From the NCBI GenBank assembly GCA_029552545.1, contig JAKPDO010000051.1, positions 29,155 to 93,154 of the forward strand: DNA of 64,000 nt, written 5' to 3'. Position numbers and translations under genes: made by a program. Source of the stretch: Planctomycetota bacterium. Its GTDB lineage: Bacteria > Planctomycetota > Phycisphaerae > Sedimentisphaerales > Anaerohalosphaeraceae. Positions 55,747 through 63,768 of this stretch are shown piece by piece; the stretch's first letter is position 1, and each line of letters opens with the position of its first letter. Below the pieces are notes generated by a model, which was given only the letters and a program-made list of their open reading frames with translations, was not told the DNA's origin and did not search any database.

Positions 55747-57099
55747 ATGGTTAAGCAGGCAGTCGGATTGGTTTGGGTTTGCATGGTTTCCGTTTCTGCC
55801 GCGGCTCAGGAGCCGTGGAAGCCGCTCTTTAACGGCAAAGACCTGACCGGCTGGCAGCAGAAGGGCGGCCAGGCCGTGTACACCGTCGAGGACGGAGTCA
55901 TTGTCGGCACAACCGTGCTGGATACGCCCAACAGCTTCCTGTGCACGCAGCAGTTTTATTCCGATTTTATTCTCGAATTGGAGTTCAAAGTGGATCCCAA
56001 GCTCAATTCCGGCATCCAAATCCGCTCCCACAGCGTCCCGGAGTACAACAACGGCCGGGTGCACGGCTATCAGGTCGAAATCGACCCGTCGGACCGGGCC
56101 TGGACGGCGGGGATTTACGACGAGGCGCGGCGCGGCTGGCTGGCTACGCTCGAGAAGAATCCGCCGGCCCGCGCGGCCTTCCGGCAGAATGAATGGAATC
56201 ACCTGCGTATTGAAGCTGTCGGGGATGTCATCCGCACGTGGATTAACGGCGTGCCGGCGGCCCATCTGTCCGATTCGCTCACTCCCAACGGTTTTATCGC
56301 CCTGCAGGTTCACACCGTCGGCTCCGACAAATCCAAAGAGGGCATTCAGGTCCGCTGGCGCAACATCCGCATCATTGACGAAAATGCCGCGGCGTATTTG
56401 AAACCGATGCCGCTGCCTCTGACATCGATGGATTATCAGCTGGGCAATCTGGAAGCCCCGCAGGGCTGGGTGTATCTGTTTGACGGCAAAACCCCAACCG
56501 GCTGGCGGAGTGCCCGCGGGCCGGACTTTCCCAAACAGGGCTGGGTGATTGAGAACGGCGTGCTGACGGTGCTGGACAACGGCGGCAAGGAGTCCGCCGG
56601 CGGCGGCGACATCATCACCGTTGAACGCTACAGCGATTTCGAGCTGCAGCTGGAGTTCAAACTGTCCCCCGGGGCCAACAGCGGCATCAAATACTTCGTC
56701 CAGCCGGACCTGAACAAAGGCCCCGGTTCAGCCATCGGTCTGGAATACCAGCTGCTCGATGACCTGCGGCATCCGGATGCCAAGGCGGGCAGTCAGCCCG
56801 GCAGCCGGACGCTGGCTTCTCTGTATGACTTAATCGCCGCCGACAACAAAGACCTGCGGCCCATCGGACGCTGGAACCATGCCCGCATCATTTCCAAAGG
56901 CACACACGTGGAGCACTGGCTCAACGGCCGCAAGGTCCTCGAATATGAACGCAAAACGCCGGAATTCCGCAAACTGGTGCAGGAGAGCAAATACAAAATC
57001 TGGCCGGATTTCGGCGAATGGGATTCCGGACACATCCTGCTGCAGGACCACGGCAACCAGGTCTCGTTCAAAAATATCAAAATCCGCCTGCTGAAGTGA
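55747..57099 (+). CDS. Secreted protein with two DUF1080 (3-keto-disaccharide hydrolase-like) domains
   Basis: DUF1080 proteins are concanavalin-like beta-sandwich enzymes or binders. Some hydrolyse 3-keto-glycosides, so it may be involved in sugar breakdown outside the cytoplasm. The 450-residue product has a signal peptide (MVKQAVGLVWVCMVSVSAAA) and two tandem domains. The first runs about 22-220 (WKPLFNGKDLTGWQQKGG, QIRSHSVPEYN, GYQVEIDPS). The second runs about 235-450 (VYLFDGKTPTGWRS, LEFKLSPGANSGIKY, LEYQLLDD). The ATG at 55747 has AAAGGAG at ideal spacing; a start at 55699 inside bioD is less likely. Two fused copies in one chain are less usual than one. It follows bioD by 17 bases but functional linkage is doubtful. 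Confidence 0.88.
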   Translation: MVKQAVGLVWVCMVSVSAAAQEPWKPLFNGKDLTGWQQKGGQAVYTVEDGVIVGTTVLDTPNSFLCTQQFYSDFILELEFKVDPKLNSGIQIRSHSVPEYNNGRVHGYQVEIDPSDRAWTAGIYDEARRGWLATLEKNPPARAAFRQNEWNHLRIEAVGDVIRTWINGVPAAHLSDSLTPNGFIALQVHTVGSDKSKEGIQVRWRNIRIIDENAAAYLKPMPLPLTSMDYQLGNLEAPQGWVYLFDGKTPTGWRSARGPDFPKQGWVIENGVLTVLDNGGKESAGGGDIITVERYSDFELQLEFKLSPGANSGIKYFVQPDLNKGPGSAIGLEYQLLDDLRHPDAKAGSQPGSRTLASLYDLIAADNKDLRPIGRWNHARIISKGTHVEHWLNGRKVLEYERKTPEFRKLVQESKYKIWPDFGEWDSGHILLQDHGNQVSFKNIKIRLLK

Positions 57100-57100
57100 A

Positions 57101-57883
57101 TTATTCTTCAATAAGCAGGTGCCAGCGGGGCGGGACGAAATAGGCCTCGCATCGGCAGCCGAGCATCGCGGCCATATTTTCGGAGGTGATGGTTTCCTCC
57201 TGCGTGCCGGCGGCCAGGACTTTGCCGTCCTTGAGCAGCAGCACGTGCGAAATCCACGGGCCGATTTCTTCGATATGGTGCGTCACAAACAGGATGGACG
57301 GGGCATCCGGCTGGGAAACCATGTATTCGATATCTTTCAGAAACCGCACACGCGCCGCCGGGTCCAGTCCGGAACAGGGCTCGTCCAGAATCAGCAGCGT
57401 CGGCCGGCAGACCAGGGCCCGGGCAATCATCACTTTCTGCTGTTCGCCCTGGGAGAGCGTCTGGTAGGACTGTTCGGCGATGGATTCAGCACGCAGACGA
57501 CTCAGGGCCGTCCGGGCCTGCTGCATTTCTTCGGGACTGGGCCGGCGGTACAGCCCGAGCGTGGCGTCCAGGCCGGAGGCAACCACCTCAATCGCCTTGT
57601 CCTGAGCGGGCAGCCGCTGCTGCAGAGTCGAGCTGACCAGCCCGATGGTGCGGCGGAGTTTGCGGATGTCCGTAGCGCCGAAGGTCTGCTGCTGGACCAC
57701 GACCCGTCCGAAGGTCGGCCATTCATAGCCGGCCAGGATTTTCAGCAGCGTGGTTTTGCCGGAGCCGTTGGCCCCCAGCAGCGCCCAGTGCTCCCCGCGC
57801 TGCACCTGCCAGCTGATGCCGTCCAGAATCGTCCGGTTCTTCCGGCAAAAGCAAACCTCTTCGAGCTGAATGACGGAATCCAT
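57101..57883 (-). CDS. ABC transporter ATP-binding protein, ModF/YlmA-like, without permease partner
   Basis: The 260-residue ATPase has Walker A LLGANGSGKTTLLKILAGY (residues about 34-52), Q-loop region GLVSSTLQQRLPAQ, the signature LSQGEQQKVMIARALV and Walker B LLILDEPCSGLDPAARV. The switch His is in THHIEEI. The C-terminus adds about 30 residues after the canonical domain. It is four bases behind the purC stop, so probably co-transcribed with it. No permease or binding-protein gene is adjacent. It may serve a distant permease or be a soluble ABC protein. The start has no obvious Shine-Dalgarno and may rely on coupling. Confidence 0.88.
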   Translation of the reverse strand: MDSVIQLEEVCFCRKNRTILDGISWQVQRGEHWALLGANGSGKTTLLKILAGYEWPTFGRVVVQQQTFGATDIRKLRRTIGLVSSTLQQRLPAQDKAIEVVASGLDATLGLYRRPSPEEMQQARTALSRLRAESIAEQSYQTLSQGEQQKVMIARALVCRPTLLILDEPCSGLDPAARVRFLKDIEYMVSQPDAPSILFVTHHIEEIGPWISHVLLLKDGKVLAAGTQEETITSENMAAMLGCRCEAYFVPPRWHLLIEE

Positions 57884-57887
57884 AAAG

Positions 57888-58784
57888 TTACATTCGCCGG
57901 AAGGACCGTCCGGTCAGCCGCTCGTACGCTTCGATGTATTTGGCGGAGGTTTTCGCGACAATCTCTTCGGGCAGCTCCACCCCCGGACCGGATTTGTTGA
58001 AACGGATGTCCTCCAGATAGTTGCGGACAAACTGCTTGTCGAAGCTTTCCTGATCACGGCCGGGCTGATATTTGTCCGCGGGCCAGAAGCGCGACGAATC
58101 GGGCGTGAGCACTTCATCAATCAGGATAATCCGACCGTCCAGCTCGCCCCATTCAAATTTGGTATCGGCCAGGATGATGCCGCGTGAACGGGCATACTCG
58201 CCTGCCTTGCGGAAGATTTCGATGCTTTTGGTTCGCACATACTCGGCCCTGTCGCGGCCCAGGATTTTCACGCATTGCTCAAAGGAGATATTTTCATCAT
58301 GCTGTCCCTGTTCGGCCTTGGTGGCGGGGGTGAAAATCGGCTCCGGCAGTTTGTCGCACTGTTTGAGGCCGTCCGGCAGCCGGATTCCGCAGACGGTTCG
58401 GCTCTGCTGATATTCTTTCCAGCCGGAGCCGGCCAGATAACCCCGCACGACGCATTCGACCGGCAGGACGCGGGTTTTTTTGACGAGCATCGAGCGGCCG
58501 GCCAGCTGCGCAGGATGACTGCGAAACGGCTCCGGAAACTCCTGAACCTCCATCGATATCAGGTGGTTTTCCACATCGCTGCCGAGAAAGTCGAACCAGA
58601 ATTTGGAGATTTGTGTGAGCACCTGCCCCTTGTAGGGGATGCCGGTCTTCATAATCACGTCGAAGGCGCTGATTCGGTCGGTGGCGGCAATCAGCAGCTT
58701 GTCGCCCAGGTCGTAAATGTCCCGCACCTTGCCCCGCCGGGCCGATGTGCCGGGAATATTTGTTTGCAAGATAACATTGGCCAT
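57888..58784 (-). CDS. purC: Phosphoribosylaminoimidazole-succinocarboxamide synthase
   Basis: PurC joins CAIR and aspartate with ATP to give SAICAR in purine synthesis. The 298-residue sequence, of the longer (about 300-residue) type, has ARRGKVRDIYDLGDKLLIAA at the N-terminus, RISAFDVIMKTGIPYKG (nucleotide/substrate loop) and VLPVECVVRGYLAGSGWKEY. SRGIILADTKFEWG and DEVLTPDSSRFWPA follow, both family hallmarks. AGGAAAAACG precedes the ATG at 58784. A good promoter lies 37 bases upstream. No other purine genes are next to it. Confidence 0.97.
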   Translation of the reverse strand: MANVILQTNIPGTSARRGKVRDIYDLGDKLLIAATDRISAFDVIMKTGIPYKGQVLTQISKFWFDFLGSDVENHLISMEVQEFPEPFRSHPAQLAGRSMLVKKTRVLPVECVVRGYLAGSGWKEYQQSRTVCGIRLPDGLKQCDKLPEPIFTPATKAEQGQHDENISFEQCVKILGRDRAEYVRTKSIEIFRKAGEYARSRGIILADTKFEWGELDGRIILIDEVLTPDSSRFWPADKYQPGRDQESFDKQFVRNYLEDIRFNKSGPGVELPEEIVAKTSAKYIEAYERLTGRSFRRM

Positions 58785-58820
58785 ATCGTTTTTCCTGTTT
58801 TTTGAGGGTTTTCGGCAGAC

Positions 58821-58849
58821 ATAGTAGGGGGTTCGAACCCGTTCGTCAA
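58821..58849 (-). promoter_or_regulatory. Promoter of purC with a palindrome in the spacer
   Basis: On the minus strand TTGACG (58849-58844) and TACTAT (58826-58821) are 17 bases apart. The spacer holds a perfect 12-bp palindrome, GGGTTCGAACCC (58829-58840), in a position where a repressor could block polymerase. Confidence 0.55.
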
Positions 58850-58874
58850 CACAAATGCCGCAATTCGTACAATG

Positions 58875-58899
58875 CAGTCAACAGTTATCAGTGTTCAGG
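58875..58899. repeat. Copy of the intergenic CAGT repeat
   Basis: The 25 bases CAGTCAACAGTTATCAGTG plus TTCAGG match 27421-27445 at 22 positions. The rest of 58850-59037 holds no gene I can support. Confidence 0.5.
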
Positions 58900-59037
58900 A
58901 AGAAGGGAAGAGAGAGGGTGTGAGCGCGGGGCTGTCTTTTGCGCAGGGATTTTCTGCGGGGCAGCGCCATAGGTCTGTCCTGTTCGGTGTTTATGAATGA
59001 AGCCGCCGCAGAGAGCGGAGAATCATTTGCAGAACAA

Positions 59038-60111
59038 TTACGGCTCGGAGGGGGCCTGAATGTCCTCCGTGAGCCATTGTCCAGCCAGGATTGACAGGTC
59101 TTCCAGAGCCACCCGGCCGTCCCGGTTCAAATCCGCCGAAGGACGGTTTCGAATATACGGATAGGTCTGGTGTTCCCCGATTTCCCAAAGGTTGATGAAA
59201 TCCCAGCCGGCGTCGATGTAGGTTGCACTTTGCTTCATTTGGGCGGTTGTCTTGCCGGTGCCTCCGGCGCTGGTGTTTTGCCCGCTGACCTGCATATCCC
59301 AGAAGGAATTGGCAATGACGGCGCCGCTATTGAGGCCGACCAGACCGCCGACATTCGGGGTGCTTGTGCTCGGCGGCTGGACGAGTCCGGCCGCATAGCA
59401 CTTGGCGATTAGGGTGGCTGAACCAGCCGTCCAGCCGACCAGCCCGCCTATGGCTTCCGCTGTACCGCCCAACGGATCGAGGACGCCGATTACGGAGGCC
59501 TGTGAATAGCTGTAGTAAAGTACGGCGTCCGCAAAATACCCGGTTATTCCCCCGACATAGCGGTTGCCGGTTACAGTTCCCATCACCCGGCATCCGAGCA
59601 GGGCTGATTGGGGAGCGATGCTGCATCCGGCAATTCCGCCGACGTAAGCGATGCCTTTGACGCTTCCGGTCCAGCCGCAGTTCTCGAGAACGGACGACTC
59701 GGCTCGTCCGACCAGTCCGCCGACCCAGAACCGGCCTTCTGCATATCCATTCTCAATGCGCAAGTCCCGGATTCTGGCTCCGGCAAGCCATCCGAAGAGT
59801 CCGACGTTGTCCTCCATTGGTCGGCTGAGCTGGACGTTGCTGATGGACCATCCCTCTCCATGAAAGACGCCGGTAAACTTTGTGGTGACGGTGCCGACCG
59901 GTGTGAGGGCGATTCCCGTCAAATCCAAATCTCCGGTGAGCTGAAAGTGCTTGTCCCAGTCCTGCGGTGTAGTCATCAGGACCTGCCAGTCCGCCGGTGC
60001 GGATATCCGATAGGGATTGCCTTCTGTGCCGTCGCCTCCCCCGCTGTAAACGCCCGCTGAAACCATTCCTGCCAGAAACAACAGAACCGCCGTCATTGTT
60101 TTCTTCATCAT
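59038..60111 (-). CDS. Secreted GLUG-repeat protein with dockerin-like C-terminal tail
   Basis: The 357-residue protein has a signal peptide (MMKKTMTAVLLFLAGMVSAG). About 250 residues of short repeats follow with the GLUG pattern: NVGLFGWLAG, WVGGLVGRAE, YVGGIAGCS, YVGGITGYF, AIGGLVGWT and NVGGLVGLNSG. Such repeats probably form an elongated beta-structure used in adhesion or surface display. The C-terminus (about 326-350) is ADLNRDGRVALEDLSILAGQ followed by WL, one dockerin-like calcium loop plus helix. A similar tail ends the product of 61516-63099. A second Met three bases in (60108) has better spacing from AGAGG. It is transcribed alone, divergent from the GT9 gene. Confidence 0.82.
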   Translation of the reverse strand: MMKKTMTAVLLFLAGMVSAGVYSGGGDGTEGNPYRISAPADWQVLMTTPQDWDKHFQLTGDLDLTGIALTPVGTVTTKFTGVFHGEGWSISNVQLSRPMEDNVGLFGWLAGARIRDLRIENGYAEGRFWVGGLVGRAESSVLENCGWTGSVKGIAYVGGIAGCSIAPQSALLGCRVMGTVTGNRYVGGITGYFADAVLYYSYSQASVIGVLDPLGGTAEAIGGLVGWTAGSATLIAKCYAAGLVQPPSTSTPNVGGLVGLNSGAVIANSFWDMQVSGQNTSAGGTGKTTAQMKQSATYIDAGWDFINLWEIGEHQTYPYIRNRPSADLNRDGRVALEDLSILAGQWLTEDIQAPSEP

Positions 60112-60384
60112 CGCCTCTTTCTCCGATTAAAAAATCTGCCCAGATGCACACTTTGCCTAAAACAACATTTATTTATACGAAAAATTTCGTGAAATTGGAA
60201 ACTTTTTTGCACCCGTGCCGGAAGGGTTTATCGGACGGAGAAGGACGTAAGGTTTTGATGAGATTGTAGTTGCAAAAAAGGAAGAACGTGTTCGTTTTTT
60301 AAAACCAGCCCTGAGGAAGCAATTTTTTCCGGTGTTGCTGCCGGGTAAGGAGCGATTTGAGGTTTAAAAAAGGGGGAAACGGCG
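60112..60384. other. AT-rich divergent intergenic region
   Basis: This 273-base region between the GLUG gene and the GT9 gene has no reading frame I can support. It contains long A/T runs (60160-60210 and 60270-60335) and should hold promoters for both genes. Confidence 0.5.
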
Positions 60385-60390
60385 TAGAAT
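60385..60390 (+). promoter_or_regulatory. -10 element (TAGAAT) nine bases before the GT9 start
   Basis: TAGAAT ends 9 bases before the ATG at 60400. The closest -35-like element, TTGAGG (60357-60362), is 22 bases away, too far for a standard promoter. No Shine-Dalgarno lies in the 9-base gap. Confidence 0.35.
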
Positions 60391-60399
60391 GAACGGACT

Positions 60400-61464
60400 A
60401 TGCGTGCTGATTTGCTGCAATCTATCCGGCAGCCGGACTGGAACGGACGCGTGCTGATTCTCAAGCCGTCGTCGATGGGAGATATTGTGCACGCCCTGCC
60501 GGTGCTGGCGGCACTGCGGCGGGCACGTCCGAAGGTGCATATCTCATGGATGGTGCGGACGGAGTTGGCCGGACTTTTTGAGTGCGTAGCCGGCGCGGAT
60601 GAGCTGATTTTGTTTGACCGGCGGACGATGGGCCGCTGGTGGACGGCGGCGGGCGTTCGGGAAACGGCGGCGTTTCTCCGGCGGTTGCGGCAGGGGCGCT
60701 ATGACCTTGTGCTTGACCTGCAGGGCCTGCTGCGGTCCGGTTTGTTTGGGTGGCTGAGCGGCTGTCGGGTGCGGCTGGGCCTTCAGGAGGCACGGGAAGG
60801 AGCACGGCTGTTTTATACGCATACAGCCCCGATGCCGGAATCGGCGCATATTTTTGATGCCTATGACGTTCTTTTAAAGATGCTCGGAATGTCAATAGAG
60901 CCGCTTGAGTTTGGACTGCGGATCAGCGACCGGGCTCGGCAGGATGCAGATGTCTTGCTGAAAGCGGAGGGGCTTGCGGACAATCGGTTTGCCGTGCTGG
61001 CGGCCGGGTCGGCGCATGGGCGCAAGTGCTGGCCCGCGGAGCGGTTTGCCCGGGTTGCCGCCTGTCTGCATCGGGAGGCAGGGCTGGCCGCTGTGCTGAT
61101 CGGCTCGGCGGGCGAGCGGCCTTTGGCGGAGCGGATTCAGCAGGCGGCGGGTGTGCCGGCGGCGGTGCTGGCCGGACGCACGAGCATTTCGCAGCTGGCG
61201 GCCCTGCTGGAGCGGGCGGCGATTGTCATCGGCAACGATACCGGGCCGACGCATCTGGCGGCGGCGCTGAATGTGCCGACGGTGATGATGTTCGGGCCGA
61301 CCAATCCGGCTCGGCTGTTCCCGCGCGGCAGACTTTGTGCGGTTGCGGCGGTCAATCCGTGGGGACGCGGCCGGGCGATTGACAATCCGCAGCCCGAGTA
61401 CCGGATTGAAAACGTCCCGGTCGAGCAGGTCCTCCAAGCCGTCCAATCGCTTCTGAAACGATAA
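60400..61464 (+). CDS. Family 9 glycosyltransferase (heptosyltransferase-like)
   Basis: GT9 enzymes add heptose to the inner core of lipopolysaccharide. The 354-residue GT-B protein begins with RVLILKPSSMGDIVHALPVL, the classic heptosyltransferase N-terminus where the Asp is catalytic. It has YDLVLDLQGLLRSGLF in the first domain and VIGNDTGPTHLAAAL in the second, with MMFGPTNPARLFP after it. Presence of such a gene fits an outer membrane with lipopolysaccharide-like core. It is flanked by minus-strand genes for secreted proteins and ends at a two-way terminator. The exact acceptor is unknown. Confidence 0.92.
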   Translation: MRADLLQSIRQPDWNGRVLILKPSSMGDIVHALPVLAALRRARPKVHISWMVRTELAGLFECVAGADELILFDRRTMGRWWTAAGVRETAAFLRRLRQGRYDLVLDLQGLLRSGLFGWLSGCRVRLGLQEAREGARLFYTHTAPMPESAHIFDAYDVLLKMLGMSIEPLEFGLRISDRARQDADVLLKAEGLADNRFAVLAAGSAHGRKCWPAERFARVAACLHREAGLAAVLIGSAGERPLAERIQQAAGVPAAVLAGRTSISQLAALLERAAIVIGNDTGPTHLAAALNVPTVMMFGPTNPARLFPRGRLCAVAAVNPWGRGRAIDNPQPEYRIENVPVEQVLQAVQSLLKR

Positions 61465-61500
61465 AAGGCCCCGAGCGAAAACTCAGGGCCTTTCGGGTTT
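61464..61500. terminator. Two-way terminator between GT9 and the secreted-protein gene
   Basis: AAAGGCCCCGAG (61464-61475) pairs with CTCAGGGCCTTT (61482-61493) with one mismatch. TTTCGGGTTTTTT follows on the plus strand. The gene on the minus strand ends 22 bases beyond, at 61516, where the stem followed by TTTTAT can serve it too. Confidence 0.75.
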
Positions 61501-61515
61501 TTTCAAATGGCTGCC

Positions 61516-63099
61516 TTATTCGGTCATCAGCCACTGCTGAGCAAAGATCGCCAGGTCGGGCATATCCACTTTGCAGTCGTGGTTGAGGTCTGCCGACAGC
61601 GAAGAGCAGGGCGGGGCCTGATTGGTCGTCAGTTCGAACGCCAAATCCCAGCTGACGCCGATGGGAAACTCGAGTGGCTGGCCGAAGGCGAATACTGATT
61701 TGCCGACCTGCAGGGGATTGGGCGGCCACAAGGACCCGTCCGGATGCCGCACCTGCAGAATCTGTACGGCATCATCCATAAAGAAATGCTCGCGGGTCTT
61801 CCACCCCCACGGGTACATCGGCGGATATTGCGGGTCGTAGATTGCGGTGATGCTCAGCCAGTAGATGCGCGGCTGCTGCGGGTCTTCCAGCGGGGGCTGG
61901 CGGAACCATTCATCCTGACTGAGCAGCTGATTGAACTGGAAGCAGGCCTCGTTTTCCATCTGGCTGCGGGGGTCCTTGTCGTATCCCGCAAAGTTCCAGA
62001 CGAAATTATCACAGTAGTTTTCCCACACGAGCGTTCCCGGGTGGCTGAATCCGGGGAATTGCGGGTCGGCCCCTTTGGGCACATCGGTCCAGATGCCGAT
62101 GTGGAAGGCCTTGGGCAGAAGCCATGCCGGGATGGTCGGCTGCGTCCAGCCCTGGAACGAGCCCCACCAGTGGATATCCGTAATGGGCCGTTCGTCTTTG
62201 CATTCGAAGTCGTCAGCCATAATCATTCGAGGGGGAATATAAACGGACAGCTCATCCCAGCCGAGGATGATGCCGTCTGCCATTTCGACCGGCGGCTGGC
62301 TGTACTTGACAAAGGATTTGGTGTTGACCAGTCCGCCGCCTCCGCCGTTATTGGGGGTCACCTGCATATTGTCCCAGGCATTCCAGTAGAAAAACTGGGA
62401 GCCGCCGGGAACGGGCGGAGGAAAGACGCCGGGGGTGTTGTGAAAGGTTTCACTGATGAAGACCGAAGCGACCTGACTCATATCGAAATTGGGATTGAAG
62501 GCGAAGGCCGCCGCCGGCGGATTGGAAGAGTTCAGGCCCAGGCCGGGAACGTTGGCGGTGTTGATGGTGATGGTGGTGGCCGGCGGGGCCGTGGGGATAT
62601 TGGCCGGGTTGTTCCAGGTCCACGAACATTGATTGCCGTTGATGTCAGTCAGGCCGAAGGAGACCATCACGATGGCCGCCGGCGGATGAACGGTCAGTTT
62701 GAGTGTGCAGTTGCGAAGGTCGGGGTCAAGACCGTATTCGAATTTCCAGGCGGAGGCGTAATTGTTCTCGGGCAGACTCGGCTCGCCCCAGGCCATAACC
62801 AGACAGGCCTCTTCGGGCCAGATTCCCCCGCCGCCTCCGCCCCCGCCGTCATAAACATGCAGTTCCGGCGGCAGAAAGATGCTCGGCGCGGGAAGTTCTC
62901 CTTCCACCAGATATTCCTCCCGCTGGAGCATATACTCCGTCCATTCGTGAGGCATTGCGGGCTTAATCTTGTTCTGCTCCGGGCTGGTGCCGTACAGCGC
63001 TTCCTCCCACTCGGTTTGGGAATCAAGCAGGAAGTAGGGCTCTGCAAAAAGCATCGGCCCCAGCGCGCACAAGATCCCTATCCACAGCCAGTGTTTCAT
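61516..63099 (-). CDS. Secreted protein of unknown function with dockerin-like C-terminal tail
   Basis: The 527-residue protein starts at the ATG at 63099 (GGAGGG upstream; another ATG at 63114 overlaps that site). It has a signal peptide, MKHWLWIGILCALGPMLFA. The mature part has a Gly-rich spacer (YDGGGGGGGGIWPEE), a segment rich in Trp and Asp (FYWNAWDNMQV, DDFECKDERPITDIHWWG, FHIGIWTDVP), and YWLSITAIYDP. The pattern suggests a beta-sandwich with calcium or sugar contacts, but I do not recognise the family with certainty. The C-terminus ADLNHDCKVDMPDLAIFAQ followed by WL has Cys where dockerins usually have Gly. The tail matches the one on 59038-60111. Confidence 0.75.
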   Translation of the reverse strand: MKHWLWIGILCALGPMLFAEPYFLLDSQTEWEEALYGTSPEQNKIKPAMPHEWTEYMLQREEYLVEGELPAPSIFLPPELHVYDGGGGGGGGIWPEEACLVMAWGEPSLPENNYASAWKFEYGLDPDLRNCTLKLTVHPPAAIVMVSFGLTDINGNQCSWTWNNPANIPTAPPATTITINTANVPGLGLNSSNPPAAAFAFNPNFDMSQVASVFISETFHNTPGVFPPPVPGGSQFFYWNAWDNMQVTPNNGGGGGLVNTKSFVKYSQPPVEMADGIILGWDELSVYIPPRMIMADDFECKDERPITDIHWWGSFQGWTQPTIPAWLLPKAFHIGIWTDVPKGADPQFPGFSHPGTLVWENYCDNFVWNFAGYDKDPRSQMENEACFQFNQLLSQDEWFRQPPLEDPQQPRIYWLSITAIYDPQYPPMYPWGWKTREHFFMDDAVQILQVRHPDGSLWPPNPLQVGKSVFAFGQPLEFPIGVSWDLAFELTTNQAPPCSSLSADLNHDCKVDMPDLAIFAQQWLMTE

Positions 63100-63768
63100 A
63101 CTTGTACCCTCCATAAAAAAAGGAAACAGTATTGTTTACGCCGACTTAGGATGCAAAACGGAATGCATAGAAAGAGGGCGTCCGCATTTTGAGTAATTGG
63201 CCACCCAACACGCTGTTTGCTCCTTGATGGTCGTAAAAATCGCCTCCTTGAAATTACCAACTCGGCAGGTCAATCGGTGTGAATAGGGCAATTTCAAATA
63301 TAACGGAAGTATTTCACGGATACGGGGATTTGTCAAGGAAAAACTTGTGTGCGTAAATCGGGCCGCAATGCTTGATAGAGGATTTGTTTGTTTTTATCAG
63401 GGAAAATACGGATAAACGAGCAGGGATAGTTCCTGATTGTTCCAAAAGGGCTCGGATTTTCTTGACCAATTCTGAGGAGAATAGATAAATTTTTAGGAGC
63501 AGCATCAGATGGCAACATCAGGGCAATCGGTGAAAGAATAAAAATTAGGCAGGAGACAATCAGGGCAAGGCAGACGGATCAGGAGTCCTTCGCGTAAGAG
63601 TTATCCCCCACCTTGCCGCTGACGGAGACGGCGGAGTCTATCCAAAAAGAGTTCGGCTATGCATTCAGAGTATGGCGCGTGAGGGGATGATGTAAGAAGA
63701 TTGTTGGGATGTCTTGCCGCAGGGAGGGCAGCCGGGATGTTGGCCGCATTTAAGGTAATTTCTCTCTT
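63100..63768. other. Non-coding, AT-richer region with a possible structured leader
   Basis: No gene is supported here. TTGAAATTACC (63248-63258) and GGCAATTTCAA (63287-63297) can form an 11-bp stem with one G-U pair in minus-strand RNA, upstream of the secreted-protein gene. The rest (63300-63768) shows only very short, unconvincing reading frames and lower GC than the window average, as expected next to a mobile element. Confidence 0.45.

Noticed and set aside
58829..58840. GGTTCGAACCC resembling a tRNA T-loop
   Set aside because: No matching acceptor stem, anticodon arm or D-arm could be placed around it, and it sits inside the purC promoter spacer.
63136..63336. Minus-strand frame of 66 codons before the secreted-protein gene
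   Set aside because: No ribosome binding site, no known motif, and it overlaps the possible leader stem; more likely non-coding.
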